Source: Megaleporinus macrocephalus
Taxonomy: Eukaryota; Chordata; Actinopteri; Characiformes; Anostomidae
Direction of reading: 5' to 3'
Assembly: GCA_021613375.1 (NCBI GenBank)
Contig: CM038715.1
Location: forward strand, 3,039,878-3,103,877
Length of the DNA: 64,000 bases
Part shown: positions 49,033 through 64,000 of the stretch, in pieces
Layout of the letters: each line of letters starts with the position of its first letter
Position numbering within the stretch: position 1 is the stretch's first letter
Program-made: the position numbers and the translations under genes
Notes under the pieces: model-generated
What the model was told of the DNA's origin: nothing
The model's database searches: none
Seen by the model: only the letters and a program-made list of their open reading frames with translations

Positions 49033-49071
<39 letters not shown>

Positions 49072-49081
49072 ACACACACAC

Positions 49082-49165
<84 letters not shown>

Positions 49166-49304
49166 ATAAAGACAGAAATATTATTGTTGAATGCAGTAAC
49201 GTAGCAATATATATATTATTTATTTAATGAAATACACTGACTGGCAATGCCCACCTGCTACCTGCTACCACCTCATGAAGCCTTTATTTTTCCCTTTATG
49301 AAAA
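48610..49304. mobile_element. TIR (foldback-like) element with (TA)n core
   Basis: Left arm 48610-48680 and right arm 49230-49304 are inverted copies: tcatgaagggaataataaag versus complement tcataaagggaaaaataaag; ggtggtagcaggtggg and actgactggcaa are shared. About 80% identity over 70 bases. The interior has no ORF but holds (TA)n at 49038-49070 and 49086-49162. Probably a MITE; superfamily unknown. Confidence 0.75.
49038..49162. repeat. (TA)n-(CA)n-(TA)n
   Basis: Two TA arrays separated by ccacacacacacat. Confidence 0.95.
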
Positions 49305-49344
49305 TAGGTGAAACATGAGATCATGTATTTCCTCATTTTAGACC

Positions 49345-49347
<3 letters not shown>

Positions 49348-49380
<33 letters not shown>
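49348..49380. repeat. (TA)n microsatellite
   Basis: About 16 TA units. Confidence 0.95.
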
Positions 49381-49384
<4 letters not shown>

Positions 49385-49413
49385 TCTCCATACAACATAG
49401 TTCACGCAGTGAA

Positions 49414-49480
49414 ATAATAATAATAATAATAATAAGTATTATTATTATTATTTTTAAATTATTATTATTATTATTTTTAA

Positions 49481-49516
<36 letters not shown>
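49414..49516. repeat. (AAT)n/(ATT)n microsatellite
   Basis: Eight AAT units, then ATT arrays to 49516. It abuts the LINE tail at 49517, so part is probably that tail. Confidence 0.95.
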
Positions 49517-51120
49517 GCCTTTAATATAACCAGGCAGGTCATCAAGAACAAATACTTGTTTACAGTGGTGACCTGGCAAGGCCCAGAACCAGAAAAAAAC
49601 AAACCAAAAAACACATACATAAAACACATGATGGACAGTAGTCAGTAGTCAATAGTCAGTTAATGGGCATACAGGTATAATATAAAAATATATCCTTTAT
49701 ATTATTTATAAAATTTGAAATTGGGATAAAGGAGTTGTGTGGTCCAGTCGTGTGCAGCAGCAGAAATGAAGAGCGGCTATAGTGTCTGTTTTAAGGATCT
49801 TAAGTTGAATGTAAAGAGAATACCTGGTGTTATATTTTGAAGATACTGGCTGTACTAGAGTCTGTAAATCGGGGAGCGTTGGTCCTATAAGAGTCTTGTA
49901 ATTGTAAACTAGTGAATTTTATTTTTTTATTTTCATTTATCCTTTAATTTAACCAGGCAAGTCATTAAGAACATATTTTTTATTTACAATAACAGCCTGG
50001 CAAGTAGCAGAAGCTACTTGAAGGAAAAAAGGGACATACAATAACAAGAACAGACATGGATAAAACAAGAAAAGAGATAAAACAAGACAGAGAGAGAATG
50101 AGGAAGGGAGTAAGGGGGGAAAAATAAAAAATAAAAAATATATAATAATAAAATAAAGTAAATAAATAAAACATTCAATTAATAGCAAAACAGTTTCAGT
50201 AAAAAATATTCCTGATGCATTTCTTAAATTCCACGATTGGAATAAATGTCTCTCATTTGAAGGTTTTCTGGAGTGGGTTCCAGTCTTAAGTAGCAGATGT
50301 CTGAAAGGACGAGGAGCTGAAAGTGGTGTTTGTTTTGGGAACTTTTAGTTGAATTGAAGTAGAAGGCCTGCTGTTGTTTGTAACAGATTCTAGCAGATTC
50401 TGTAAGTACGGTGGTGAGTTTTGTAAATTAGTGTGAACCAGTGTACACTGCCACGTATATGTAATGATGGCCATTTAGCCAGAGTATAAACCTCCCTGGT
50501 AGTGAAATTAAGGTTGGGTTCAGTACGACTGACCTTCCGATTAAACCACATAGTCTTTGTCTTAGAAATGTTTAGTGACAATCTAAGATCAGCAAAGGCT
50601 TTCTGAACCTGGAGAAAGCTATCTTGGAGCAAGGGCAGTACATGGAGAAGAACTAAAGGCATACAGAACTGTATCATCTGCATACAAATGAATAAAAGCA
50701 TTTCCAGCAGCTAGGGGAATGTTGTTCATATATATATAGAGAATAATGTAGGACCTAATATTGATCCCTGTGGGACACTTTTACTAAACCCAAGAGACGA
50801 AGAAATTAAATTTTCTAACTGACACTCTGTGACTTTAGAGAAAGATAGTCTGTGAAGCATGCTAAGGAATGAGCACTGAACCCTACCTTTTTATTAAAAT
50901 ACTGTGGTCAACCGAGTCAAAGGCTTTAGCTTAGTCAATAAAAATTGCAGCACAATGTTAATTTGCATCTTGTGCTGATATCATCACAGACTTTTAAAAC
51001 CGGAGTGACACACCCATAACCTGGTGGAAAACCTGATTGTACACCAGATAAAATGTTTTTATCTTTAAGATAAACCTTTAAGATACAGGGTAAGAGGGTA
51101 AGAATATTGTGACCAGTGTG
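49517..51120 (-). pseudogene. Decayed LINE (RT and 3' tails)
   Basis: In minus order: ILSGVQSGFPPGYGCVTPVL (51080-51000), AKAFDSVDHS-like text (about 50930), a YADD-type stretch near 50690, SFLQVQKAFADLRLSLNISK then TKTMWFNRK (50600-50520). Two 3' ends of type acctgcctggttatattaaa (complement) lie at about 49520-49590 and 49940-50010. The frame is broken many times. RT clade uncertain (L2/RTE-like). Confidence 0.7.
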
Positions 51121-51790
51121 TAAGAAACTCCAACTAAACAAAGAGCAAAGGAGACAGTGGTGTGTTCTGAAATAGACAGCAGAAAGATGAAGAACATGCA
51201 ACTTCTGAAGACCACCTTCACATGCCAGTATGTAAACTACATCACAGTATCCAACAGAGGAGGAAGTGAGTGATTTTGGCAGCACAAGGACCGATTCCTG
51301 TAACGAAAACCAAGCTTGATCTTTGATTGTCGCTTGTCGGTATGGTTAGTGGAGTTAATGAGCTGTCTAACCAGGATAGCTCTGTCATTTGTGGTGAATT
51401 AAGTTGTCGAGACACACATGATCTCGATGTTTAAAGACAATTTAAAGGCATTTTGGCTTTGAAGCTTCCTACTGGCAGCTATTCTGGAGCGCTGACAGCA
51501 CAGATCCAACAGAAGTGGTACAGTGGTATATAAAATAGTTTCATCAGTGTATAAATAAATGGAAGCATTAGTATTGACCCTTGCGGGACACCTTCAGTAC
51601 TCAAACAGGGTGAGAGGGAACATTTCCTACCCCTACATGCTTGTACAGATCATTTTTAAACCAAGCTCCAAGCTAAAGAATGATCTGTAAACTCTATGCT
51701 GCCCAGCGTACTTATTAGGATGGAGTAATCAACTGAGTCAAAGGCTTTGGGCAGTGCTGTGGCCGGGTGCCTGTGCCAGATATTGACAGG
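51121..51790 (-). pseudogene. Second decayed LINE RT fragment, same type
   Basis: Minus strand carries AKAFDSVDYSILIS-like text near 51750, GVPQGSIL near 51580, and SVGYCDVVYILACEGGLQKL then HVLHLSAVYFRTHHCLL (51260-51160). This is the C-terminal RT part, which should lie 3' of the palm, yet the palm start of another copy follows it. Two copies are therefore juxtaposed. Confidence 0.65.
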
Positions 51791-51929
51791 AACTTACCAC
51801 AATGCATTTTGCAACAACATCTCTTATTTTAGAACCTAGAAGTGAAAAGATGGACGTATGACCTGGTGCTTTCTTTAACTGGCCACAATATCAGCTCCAC
51901 CTACTTAGTAAGACTATACTGATGTACAA

Positions 51930-52050
51930 TTACCAGACATGGGACCAAGTCACTAAGTTGCAAGTACGTCTCAAGTCCTGACAATCAGGTTTTGAGTCAA
52001 GTCCCGAGTCAATATAAGCGAGTCTCAAGTCAAGTCCCAAGTCTTAAACT
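51930..52050. repeat. GTCTCAAGTC-type interspersed repeat
   Basis: gggaccaagtcactaagttg, gagtctcaagtcaagtccca: a common fish repeat text (from memory). Ends at a (GA)n run. Confidence 0.55.
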
Positions 52051-52052
52051 TC

Positions 52053-52053
<1 letters not shown>

Positions 52054-52101
<48 letters not shown>
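52054..52101. repeat. (GA)n microsatellite
   Basis: About 23 GA units with an AAAG interruption. Confidence 0.95.
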
Positions 52102-52107
<6 letters not shown>

Positions 52108-53271
52108 GAGACTCATTCCACTCAAAAATGTTTTTGAAATTATGTAAAAATAAACAAATAAATACTTGAAATTGAACTTTTTGAACGGAATTATGGAAAT
52201 TAGTCAATTTTTCAATGATATTCTAGTTTTCTGAAATGGGTCTGTATATATATATATATATATATATTATCGCCACTACAAATAAACATGAGTGGTCTTA
52301 ACATTATTTGGATCACAATGTCCACATTTGTTATTTGCATGTCACTGTACACTGTAGTGACTGCTCCACATCCAAGCAGATGTAAATAAGCAGATCATTT
52401 TCTGAACTGGGTCATGAAAACCAGCATTGGACTCCATGTGGAACAGATTTACAGATTAATCATAAAGCATGTTTACAGAGCAAATGTGTGCCATTAGGAA
52501 TAATTATTTTCTTTTCAAGGCTGTTGAAATAAAAACAGTTATCAGACAGATATCAGCTCGTGTTTATTTGAGGTGAGAATCTACTTCTGTTGTTACATAC
52601 TGTAGAATATCTGATATCTCACACTGGAACACAGTTTTTCTTAATCACTAAAACATATTAAATGAAACTGAGGTGCATGAAGTCTTATTTTCACTTTCTC
52701 AGCAAAGCAGAAATCTCCTATTACAAAGAATTTATATGTGCATACATTTTAAAGCAGTTAGAATGAGTCTTTAATAAAAATTCAGAAACATGAAATGGAT
52801 AACTGTGTAAAACTGTTTAAACAGCAGATAGAATTTACTCATAACTATATCTAACTTCAGCAATCAGTGGTCATTGGTTGCTAACTGTAAATAAGGAGGC
52901 TATAGGCTATCTATTATATAAAGAACAGACAATAGTTAGATTAACACGAGACGTATATACTAAGATTCAGGTTATATCAGTTTTTGGCCCCTTTGAAAAA
53001 AGTGTTAGTATTATTTAGCATTAGCATGACCGCTACCACTCTCATCTTTATTGCAAGAGCAGCTAAATATGATGAATGAATTATTACACCAACAAATACA
53101 TATTTAAAAAAATGTTTGTTACTGAATACGGAGTGATATATTAGTTATTGTTGTTGGATGGTTTTGGGACTATTCAGTACATTACACAGAAACACACCTG
53201 TGGTCAAAATAGCCAGAAACCAATTGAAAGAATTTGTTTTTTTAGCAAGCCTTCCTTTAGTATCATGAGCT
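52102..53271. other. Unassigned AT-rich
   Basis: Searched by eye on the minus strand for a last legumain exon (tail like ALRHLY...C..HY) and none was seen. Confidence 0.4.
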
Positions 53272-53352
53272 ACCTGTGACTCTACTCTACCTGTGACTGT
53301 ACTTTACCTGTGAATGTGTTCTACCTGTGAAAGTGCTCTAGCTGTGATAGGA
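53272..53352. repeat. About 20-bp tandem repeat, four units
   Basis: ctacctgtgactgtactt-like unit repeats four times with drift. Confidence 0.75.
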
Positions 53353-53422
53353 CCTGGTAAAGGTGTTTGAGAGGTTTCTATAATATGTGATTGATCTGCA
53401 TTATGATCTCATTCACTGATGT

Positions 53423-53722
53423 TTGCTCATGCACATTGAAGCAGGAATTGATCAGCTTTTCAGTAAAACCAAGAAGGGTCAAGAAGTGATCGGTGACTAT
53501 GTGCACCCACAGGATCCATGGAACAAGTTAGAGCGTCTACAATCCTGCAAAGAAACACATCATGTAAGATTTAACACACCAGCAGAGACTTATATCAGTG
53601 TGCTCAATGTAAGAGTGAAGAATATTTATTATTTCTGGTCAAGACTTACTGATCAACCTTCACTCCAAATTCAACTAGGCTTACAAACACATGCATATGT
53701 GACAGAACAGAGTGATAATCCT

Positions 53723-53725
<3 letters not shown>
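53423..53725 (+). CDS. Unrecognised open stretch, possible exon
   Basis: About 100 residues open before a (GA)n run, with ordinary amino-acid composition (IEAGIDQLFSKTKKGQEVIG, PQDPWNKLERLQSCKETHH). A donor-like catcat|gtaagat occurs at about 53563. No family recognised and no clear acceptor upstream. It lies opposite the legumain-like gene. It may be chance. Confidence 0.2.

Positions 53726-53758
<33 letters not shown>
53726..53758. repeat. (GA)n microsatellite
   Basis: About 16 GA units. Confidence 0.95.
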
Positions 53759-53759
<1 letters not shown>

Positions 53760-53840
53760 TTGCATTACTTTCATATTTACATACTTCACATGAATGGCAG
53801 TCAAATAATCTTAATACTAAATGTTGTGCATATACAGGGA

Positions 53841-54672
53841 GTGTCTCAAATCCTAGTGAGTGTCTAAGTAGGCTGTCTAGGTAGTGAGTGTCTAAGTAGG
53901 CTGTCTAGGTAGTGAGTGTGTAAGTAGGCTGTCTAGGTAGTGAGTGTGTAAGTAGGCTGTCTAGGTAGTGAATGTGTAAGTAGGCTGTCTAGGTAGTGAG
54001 TGTGTAAGTAGGCTGTCTAGGTAGTGAGTGTGTAAGTAGGCTGTCTAGGTAGTGAGTGTGTAAGTAGGCTGTCTAGGTAGCAGCTGTGTAAGTAGGCTGT
54101 CTAGGTAGTGAGTGTGTAAGTAGGCTGTCTAGGTAGTGAGTGTGTAAGTATCAGTGTTCTCTCCTCATAAAACAGATTACTGAGACGCTCTAGTTAGAGA
54201 GAGACTGCGTCACGGCTTGTTCCCCCCACTGCAGCACGCCACCGGTGGGTTAGCTGGTTGCTAAGCTACTGGCCGGCATCTAAAACAATAGCCCGAGACT
54301 TAAAAATCTGCTAGCATAAATGCTAATGTCTGGAGTATAAAGTGTAAATGGTGGAGGACTCGTTACAGAGTTGATAATAAAATACTGTTTTGTGTGATTA
54401 TATGACCAGAAACACATTAAAACTCCAGAGAATCAAAATAATCACATTTTAAAACCACTTCACTGCTCCTAGATTAGCCTGCAGTGCATCATGGGATTGT
54501 CTTAGCGGCTGAGGAAGAGTTTGATGCTTCTTTAAAATCAGGTCTAAATAAGGTTCCTCAGTAGCAGCATGTTTAAGGTATGTAAGAATTGGGACAGTCT
54601 ACATGTCGGGAGCGCATACTATGATGTAACATGCTGCCTGTGTAGGAGCTCAGTAGGATTTGAGACACACCC
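53841..54672 (+). mobile_element. TIR element, family 2, with expanded terminal 28-bp VNTR
   Basis: Left end GGGAGTGTCTCAAATCCTAG; right end AGGATTTGAGACACACCC: inverted terminal repeats. Between 53858 and about 54150 a 28-base unit (gtgagtgtgtaagtaggc...) occurs about 10 times. The interior matches the copies at 2668-2968, 24737-25324 (opposite strand) and 29079-29347. No transposase is visible, so it is non-autonomous. The superfamily is not assigned. Confidence 0.85.
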
Positions 54673-54736
54673 ATAATTCCACAAAGCTGAGGTTCTATTT
54701 TTCTGACATGAAACACATGAGAAAGCCACGGCTCAC

Positions 54737-58172
<3,436 letters not shown>

Positions 58173-59488
58173 CTGAAATAAGAGAAGATCTTAAATATAG
58201 GAAATAATTAATTGTATGTACAGTTATTAAGTTTGTAATGTTTTAAATGAATTGTAGCTGATTAACAGATATTCCTTTGTTTAAATATAATTTTTCTCTT
58301 GCTTCCTTTCTGTGTTCAGTGTTTGGATGATGTCAGTCACGCTGTGTTTGATTAGTTTGGTCTGTGAAATTTCAGGGCCAGGAGATAAAGGCAAAGAATG
58401 AAAGCAAAGCTTTGTAAATCAAACTGAAACTGATATCTGTTGATTATGAATGACTGTAGCTCCTCCTGGTGGCCCTAAAGGGTAAAGACAGTAGTATTAT
58501 CAGAATGTCTCACTGTAACTCTCTTCAGCTTCTCTGTTCAGTTTTCCTTTCACCTGAACTATCAGCATAGTTATTTAATTTTAATGTTTTTACACTGAAA
58601 GAATGTTATTCAGTCAAACTCTGTAAGACCAAGAACACATAGCTCTTGTCTTGACATCTGGAGCTCTTTTAAAAATATGTTTTATAGGCTTCCACTGCTT
58701 TTTCAGCATCCATCATCATAATAATCATTTTCTCAGTTTCACAAACCGCTGCTTAGAGAAGCCCATGGTTGTTGTGTGTTAGTAGATTGTTTGAAACGGG
58801 TCCATTCGAGTGTCTTTGTTTATCAGATGACAGATCACACTTTGTTTGGATTGTATCTCAGATATTGTGATAGAATGACTAGACTAAAATATAAACACAG
58901 CACTATTCTGTTTCTGCTACGTACACTTTGTAAGCAAACATAAAGCAGCAGTTAGGTCTTTTAATCCAACTGTAGAACAAGGTTTGCAGTAGGAGTAAGA
59001 AATTAGATTCTCAGTGGTTTTAGTGATATAATATAGTATTTACATAAATAAATAATATTTACAGAGCACATTGTGGAGCTCACCAGTACTGCAGTGAAGG
59101 TTTTAATAGAAGAAGGGAATAAAACAGTTTATAATTATAATTTCACCTGAGATTAATACACATTTGTACAGAAGTATAATTGGTATTGGTTAATTAGATT
59201 TGGTACAGTACAGTGTGGGTAATATTGAAATACAATTATAGTTTTTGGTCTATTTTTTAATGTAGCACTACGTGTGCATTGTCCCTGAGCTGTGCTGGAT
59301 TTAGTAAAGAACAGATTATTAGAAAACTGAACTTTTCTTTATGTAGACTGTTGCTCAGCATCATTTTTACCTGACATGGCTTTTATATACAGGACCCCGC
59401 CCTGGTCCAGAACTGCTGATGCACCACAGTCAGAACACAGAAGACTTATATTTTTCTTTAATCAGAGAGTTGAAAAGCTAGTAGGAAC

Positions 59489-59594
<106 letters not shown>

Positions 59595-59753
59595 TAATTT
59601 GGTCCTGAGCTTCATCAACAGTCCTGCATTTAACATTCACCCCAAACCTCCATTACTCATAACCATCACTATGTCAGTACACTGAACACGACTAAAGCTA
59701 TAATGATCTGAGAAAGACTGTCAGATAACAACAATGAAGAGAACATATCTTAC

Positions 59754-59828
59754 CGATGTCCTGGTCTGGTGCCTGTTTCAGATATCGAGAGAGGAATGAC
59801 CAGCTTTTACTTTCAGTTTTAGTCTTAA
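59754..59828 (-). CDS. Candidate upstream exon of the legumain-like gene
   Basis: A strong donor (ACATCG|GTAAGA on the minus strand) at 59754/59753 ends an open stretch reading SWSFLSRYLKQAPDQDI. Its phase joins the first certain exon at 58172 to give DIEASEMGGTQSSWV, comparable with the short pro-region before the legumain catalytic domain. No initiator ATG or hydrophobic signal peptide lies in this frame, and the acceptor is weak. The upstream limit given is arbitrary, and the real first exon may lie elsewhere. Confidence 0.35.
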
Positions 59829-61068
59829 AGGAGCTCCCCACCCCACCCCAACACCCATCAATCAATGTGTTAATGAATCAGCATCTTTTACTTTAACTGT
59901 AAATGAATTGAAACCAGTGTTAAAGTCTTTTAAATCTACTGGAGAATAAGATTTGAGGTAGGAATGAGAAATATTACAATATTTTCATTGTTATTGTGAC
60001 ACATTGGGTCAAACATTTTCTGAGCACATGTTGTGTTTCATCAGGGCTTAAAACACTGAACAACTGTGTTTGAATGAAAAGGAGAAATATGTGAAACTAG
60101 GCCAAAAGCCTATCTTGTTGATGTTTGTTAAATAAACAAATATAACCTCTAAAACGAATAATTTATTTTTTGCCTGTGAAGAATACGTACCAAAATCGTA
60201 GCTTGCAAACTCTTTTGTAGTTGGCTAATTTTCAATCTTGTTTTAGGAGTTTGAACCGAACTGTTAGGCAGAAACAGTTTCTTACAGTTTCTTAGAGTTT
60301 CTTACAGTTTCTTATTTCTAGCAATCGAATATTCTCGGTCTGTTTTCTATACACAACATATTTACGAGCTACCAACAGATTTTTAGTAAGATTGAAGACA
60401 GAGGAGTGGGAGGGTTGGTCCGAATGCCTCAGCTTATTTCTTGGTTTAAGTTAACGCTGGATTTTGAGGTATGGGTTAGATTACAGTCCTGTAGTACAAT
60501 CCAGTCTCTTTGTAGTTTTAGTTTCCTGACTGGCTTCATTATAACTCTTTCATGATTTTCTAATATTTCCTGGATTCTACTCTAGCTGTGCAATGTTTCC
60601 TGAGACTCTGGCTGCTACACCATAACCTCTGTAGTAGGAAAACTTCCTGATTGTTCTAGTTTGGACTTGATGTAAAATTATGATTTTTTTTTAAACCTAG
60701 CTCCCACATTAATTACAGTCATTTGCTCACATTAAGGGGCTTCAAAAGGAGTCAATTTGTTCTGTTTTAACTTCTTTTAACTAATAGTGAGTTGATAAAC
60801 AAGTAAAAACAAAAGCCAGCAGTTAATCATTTAAGATCCACAAGATTTGTGGTAAAGGTGGAAAAAAGATTTGATTTTATCAACACTGGGTTCATGTCAT
60901 GCTTTCCTGACCATATTGTGGATTTTAATAAAACATAATGTTATTATTACTATGAAACTATATATATATTTCAATTTAACTGAATAGCATAGATATTTTT
61001 AACTGTTGCACCACTGGTGCTTTTAATGTCCTAAGAAAAAAAAGAACGGCCACATCTACAGTTCTAAA
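59829..61068. other. Unassigned; would contain the 5' end of the legumain-like gene
   Basis: No signal-peptide ORF or promoter element recognised on the minus strand. Four tandem agtttctta-like copies occur at 60281-60315. Confidence 0.4.
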
Positions 61069-64000
61069 TTAGTGCTGTAGTTAGATTAGTGCTGTAGTTA
61101 GATTAGTGCTGTAGTTAGATTAGTGCTGTAGTTAGATTAGTGCTGTAGTTTGATTAGTGCTGTAGTTAGATTAGTGCTGTAGTTAGATTAGTGCTGTAGT
61201 TTGATTAGTGCTGTAGTTAGATTAGTGCTGTAGTTAGATTAGTGCTGTAGTTAGATTAGTGCTGTAGTTTGATTAGTGCTGTAGTTAGATTAGTGCTGTA
61301 GTTAGATTAGTGCTGTAGTTAGATTAGTGCTGTAGTTTGATTAGTGCTGTAGTTAGATTAGTGCTGTAGTTAGATTAGTGCTGTAGTTTGATTGGTGCTG
61401 TAGTTAGATTAGTCCTGTAGTTAGATTAGTGCTGGAGTTTGATTGGTGCTGTAGTTAGATTAGTCCTGTAGTTAGATTAGTGCTGTAGTTAGATTAGTGC
61501 TGTAGTTTGATTAGTGCTGTAGTTAGATTAGTGCTGTAGTTAGATTAGTGCTGTAGTTTGATTGGTGCTGTAGTTAGATTAGTCCTGTAGTTAGATTAGT
61601 GCTGGAGTTTGATTGGTGCTGTAGTTAGATTAGTCCTGTAGTTAGATTAGTGCTGGAGTTTGATTAGTGCTGTAGTTTGATTAGTGCTGTAGTTTGATTA
61701 GTGCTGTAGTTTGATTACTGCTGTAGTTAGATTAGTGCTGTAGTTTGATTAGTGCTGTAGTTAGATTAGTGCTGTAGTTTGATTAGTGCTGTAGTTAGAT
61801 TAGTGCTGTAGTTAGATTAGTGCTGTAGTTTGATTAGTGCTGTAGTTAGATTAGTGCTGTAGTTAGATTAGTGCTGTAGTTTGATTAGTGCTGTAGTTTG
61901 ATTAGTGCTGTAGTTTGATTACTGCTGTAGTTAGATTAGTGCTGTAGTTTGATTAGTGCTGTAGTTAGATTAGTGCTGTAGTTTGATTAGTGCTGTAGTT
62001 TGATTAGTGCTGTAGTTAGATTAGTGCTGTAGTTTGATTAGTGCTGTAGTTAGATTAGTGCTGTAGTTTGATTAGTGCTGTAGTTAGATTAGTGCTGTAG
62101 TTAGATTAGTGCTGTAGTTTGATTAGTGCTGTAGTTTGATTAGTGCTGTAGTTTGATTACTGCTGTAGTTAGATTAGTGCTGTAGTTTGATTAGTGCTGT
62201 AGTTAGATTAGTGCTGTAGTTTGATTAGTGCTGTAGTTAGATTAGTGCTGTAGTTAGATTAGTGCTGTAATTAGATTAGTGCTGTAGTTTGATTAGTGCT
62301 GTAGTTTGATTGGTGCTGTAATTAGATTAGTGCTGTAGTTTGATTACTGCTGTAGTTTGATTAGTGCTGTAGTTAGATTAGTACTGTAGTTAGATTGGTG
62401 CTGTAGTTTGATTAGTGCTGTAGTTAGATTAGTGCCGTAGTTTGATTAGTGCTGTAGTTAGATTCATGCTGTAGTTAGATTAGTGCTTTAGTTAGATTGG
62501 TGCTGTAGTTTGATTAGTGCTGTAGTTAGATTAGTGCTGTAGTTAGATTAGTGCTGTAGTTTGATTAGTGCTGTAGTTAGATTAGTGCTGAAGTTAGATT
62601 AGTGCTGTAGTTAGATTAGTGCTGTAGTTAGATTAGTGCTGTAGTTAGATTAGTGCTGTAGTTTGATTAGTGCTGTAGTTAGATTAGTGCTGTAGTTTGA
62701 TTAGTGCTGTAGTTAGATTAGTGCTGTAGTTAGATTAGTGCTGTAGTTTGATTAGTGCTGTAGTTAGATTAGTGCTGTAGTTTGATTAGTGCTGTAGTTA
62801 GATTAGTGCTGTAGTTAGATTAGTGCTGTAGTTTGATTGGTGCTGTAATTAGATTAGTGCTGTAGTTAGATTAGTGCTGTAGTTAGATTAGTGCTGTGGT
62901 TAGATTAGTGCTGTGGTTAGATTAGTGCTGTAGTTAGATTAATGCTGTAGTTAGATTAGTGCTGTAGTTTGATTAGTGCTGTAGTTAGATTAGTGCTGTA
63001 GTTAGATTAGTGCTGTAGTTAGATTAATGCTGTAGTTAGATTAGTGCTGTAGTTAGATTAGTGCTGTAATTAGATTAGTGCTGTAGTTAGATTAGTGCTG
63101 CAGTTAGATTAGTGCTGTAGTTAGATTAGTGCTGTAGTTAGATTAGTGCTGTAGTTAGATTAGTGCTGTAGTTTGATTAGTGCTGTAGTTAGATTAGTGC
63201 TGTAGTTAGATTGGTGCTGTAGTTTGATTGGTGCTGTAGTTAGATTAGTGCTGTAGTTTGATTAGTGCTGTAGTTTGATTGGTGCTGTAATTAGATTAGT
63301 GCTGTAGTTTGATTACTGCTGTAGTTAGATTAGTGCTGTAGTTTGATTAGTGCTGTAGTTAGATTAGTGCTGTAGTTAGATTAGTACTGTAGTTTGATTA
63401 GTGCTGTAGTTAGATTGGTGCTGTAATTAGATTAGTGCTGTAGTTAGATTAGTACTGTAGTTTGATTAGTGCTGTAGTTTGATTGGTGCTGTAATTAGAT
63501 TAGTGCTGTAGTTTGATTACTGCTGTAGTTAGATTAGTGCTGTAGTTTGATTAGTGCTGTAGTTAGATTAGTGCTGTAGTTAGATTAGTACTGTAGTTTG
63601 ATTAGTGCTGTAGTTAGATTGGTGCTGTAATTAGATTAGTGCTGTAGTTAGATTAGTACTGTAGTTTGATTAGTGCTGTAGTTAGATTGGTGCTGTAGTT
63701 AGATTAGTACTGTAGTTAGATTAGTGCTGTAGTTAGATTAGTACTGTAGTTTGATTAGTGCTGTAGTTAGATTAGTGCTGTAGTTAGATTAGTACTGTAG
63801 TTTGATTAGTGCTGTAGTTAGATTGGTGCTGTAATTAGATTAGTGCTGTAGTTAGATTAGTACTGTAGTTTGATTAGTGCTGTAGTTAGATTGGTGCTGT
63901 AGTTAGATTAGTGCTGTAGTTAGATTAGTACTGTAGTTTGATTAGTGCTGTAGTTTGATTGGTGCTGTAATTAGATTAGTGCTGTAGTTAGATTAGTACT
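61069..64000. repeat. 17-bp satellite, about 172 units, open at the window end
   Basis: Unit gtgctgtagttagatta (17 bases), starting near 61072 and still running at 64000. Two main unit types differ at one base (gttAgatta or gttTgatta), with rarer gtcctg, ctggag, gtactg, attggtg and ctgtaat variants. Marker variants recur at multiples of 17: gtcctg at 61412, 61463, 61582, 61633; gattactg at 61713, 61917, 62155, 63311, 63515. No ORF is expected, since 17 is not a multiple of 3. Confidence 0.97.

Noticed and set aside
61069..64000. Repeat-protein coding region
   Set aside because: The 17-base unit is not a multiple of three and contains TAG; every frame stops.

Overview
The window looks like AT-rich, repeat-laden nuclear DNA of a ray-finned fish. 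The grounds are split-gene structure with GT-AG introns, Rex1/Babar and L2-clade non-LTR retrotransposon remnants, several hAT-type MITE families, a tRNA-derived SINE, and long (TA)n, (GA)n and (AAT)n arrays. The repeat families suggest an otophysan (characin/catfish-type) fish, but that is from memory of families, not a search. There are no bacterial operons, no CRISPR arrays and no intact tRNA or rRNA genes.

Only one host gene is clearly recognisable: a legumain-like cysteine protease (asparaginyl endopeptidase family, C13) on the minus strand. Eleven exons between 58172 and 54737 keep one reading frame for about 382 codons. Catalytic Asn, His and Cys are present. The residue aligned with human Asp231 of the S1 pocket is Asn, and one intron has a GC donor. 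The signal-peptide exon and the last exon were not found with confidence. A CpG-rich, CCAAT/GC-box-bearing segment at 46.98-47.68 kb looks like a promoter of another, unidentified gene, with splice donors facing both ways.

Layout: 0-4.1 kb holds MITEs, A-rich repeat copies and a SINE fragment. 4.1-8.8 kb is one DNA-transposon-like element swollen by 92 copies of a 45-bp unit. 9-18 kb holds hAT derivatives, an 11-copy 52-bp VNTR carrying CTCF-like cores, (TA)n arrays and an L2 tail. 20-25 kb holds further hAT copies and a TIR element. 25.6-31.2 kb holds a broken Rex1 reverse transcriptase and several Rex1 3' tails. 32.5-34.4 kb is an L2 nested in a hAT-like element, with target-site duplication. 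36-37.3 kb holds a THAP-domain relic and a LINE C-terminal fragment. 38.8-43.8 kb holds an L2 tail, a Tc1/mariner relic and two MITEs. 47-47.7 kb is the CpG island. 48.6-49.3 kb is a TIR element. 49.5-51.8 kb holds two decayed LINE copies. 53.8-54.7 kb is a TIR element with an internal VNTR. 54.7-59.8 kb is the legumain-like gene. 61.07-64.0 kb is a 17-bp satellite running off the end.

The most interesting signals are the altered protease S1 pocket with its GC-AG intron, the CTCF-like cores carried by a VNTR and a MITE family, and tandem amplification that appears to start in transposon terminal repeats. I found no convincing wholly new biological system.
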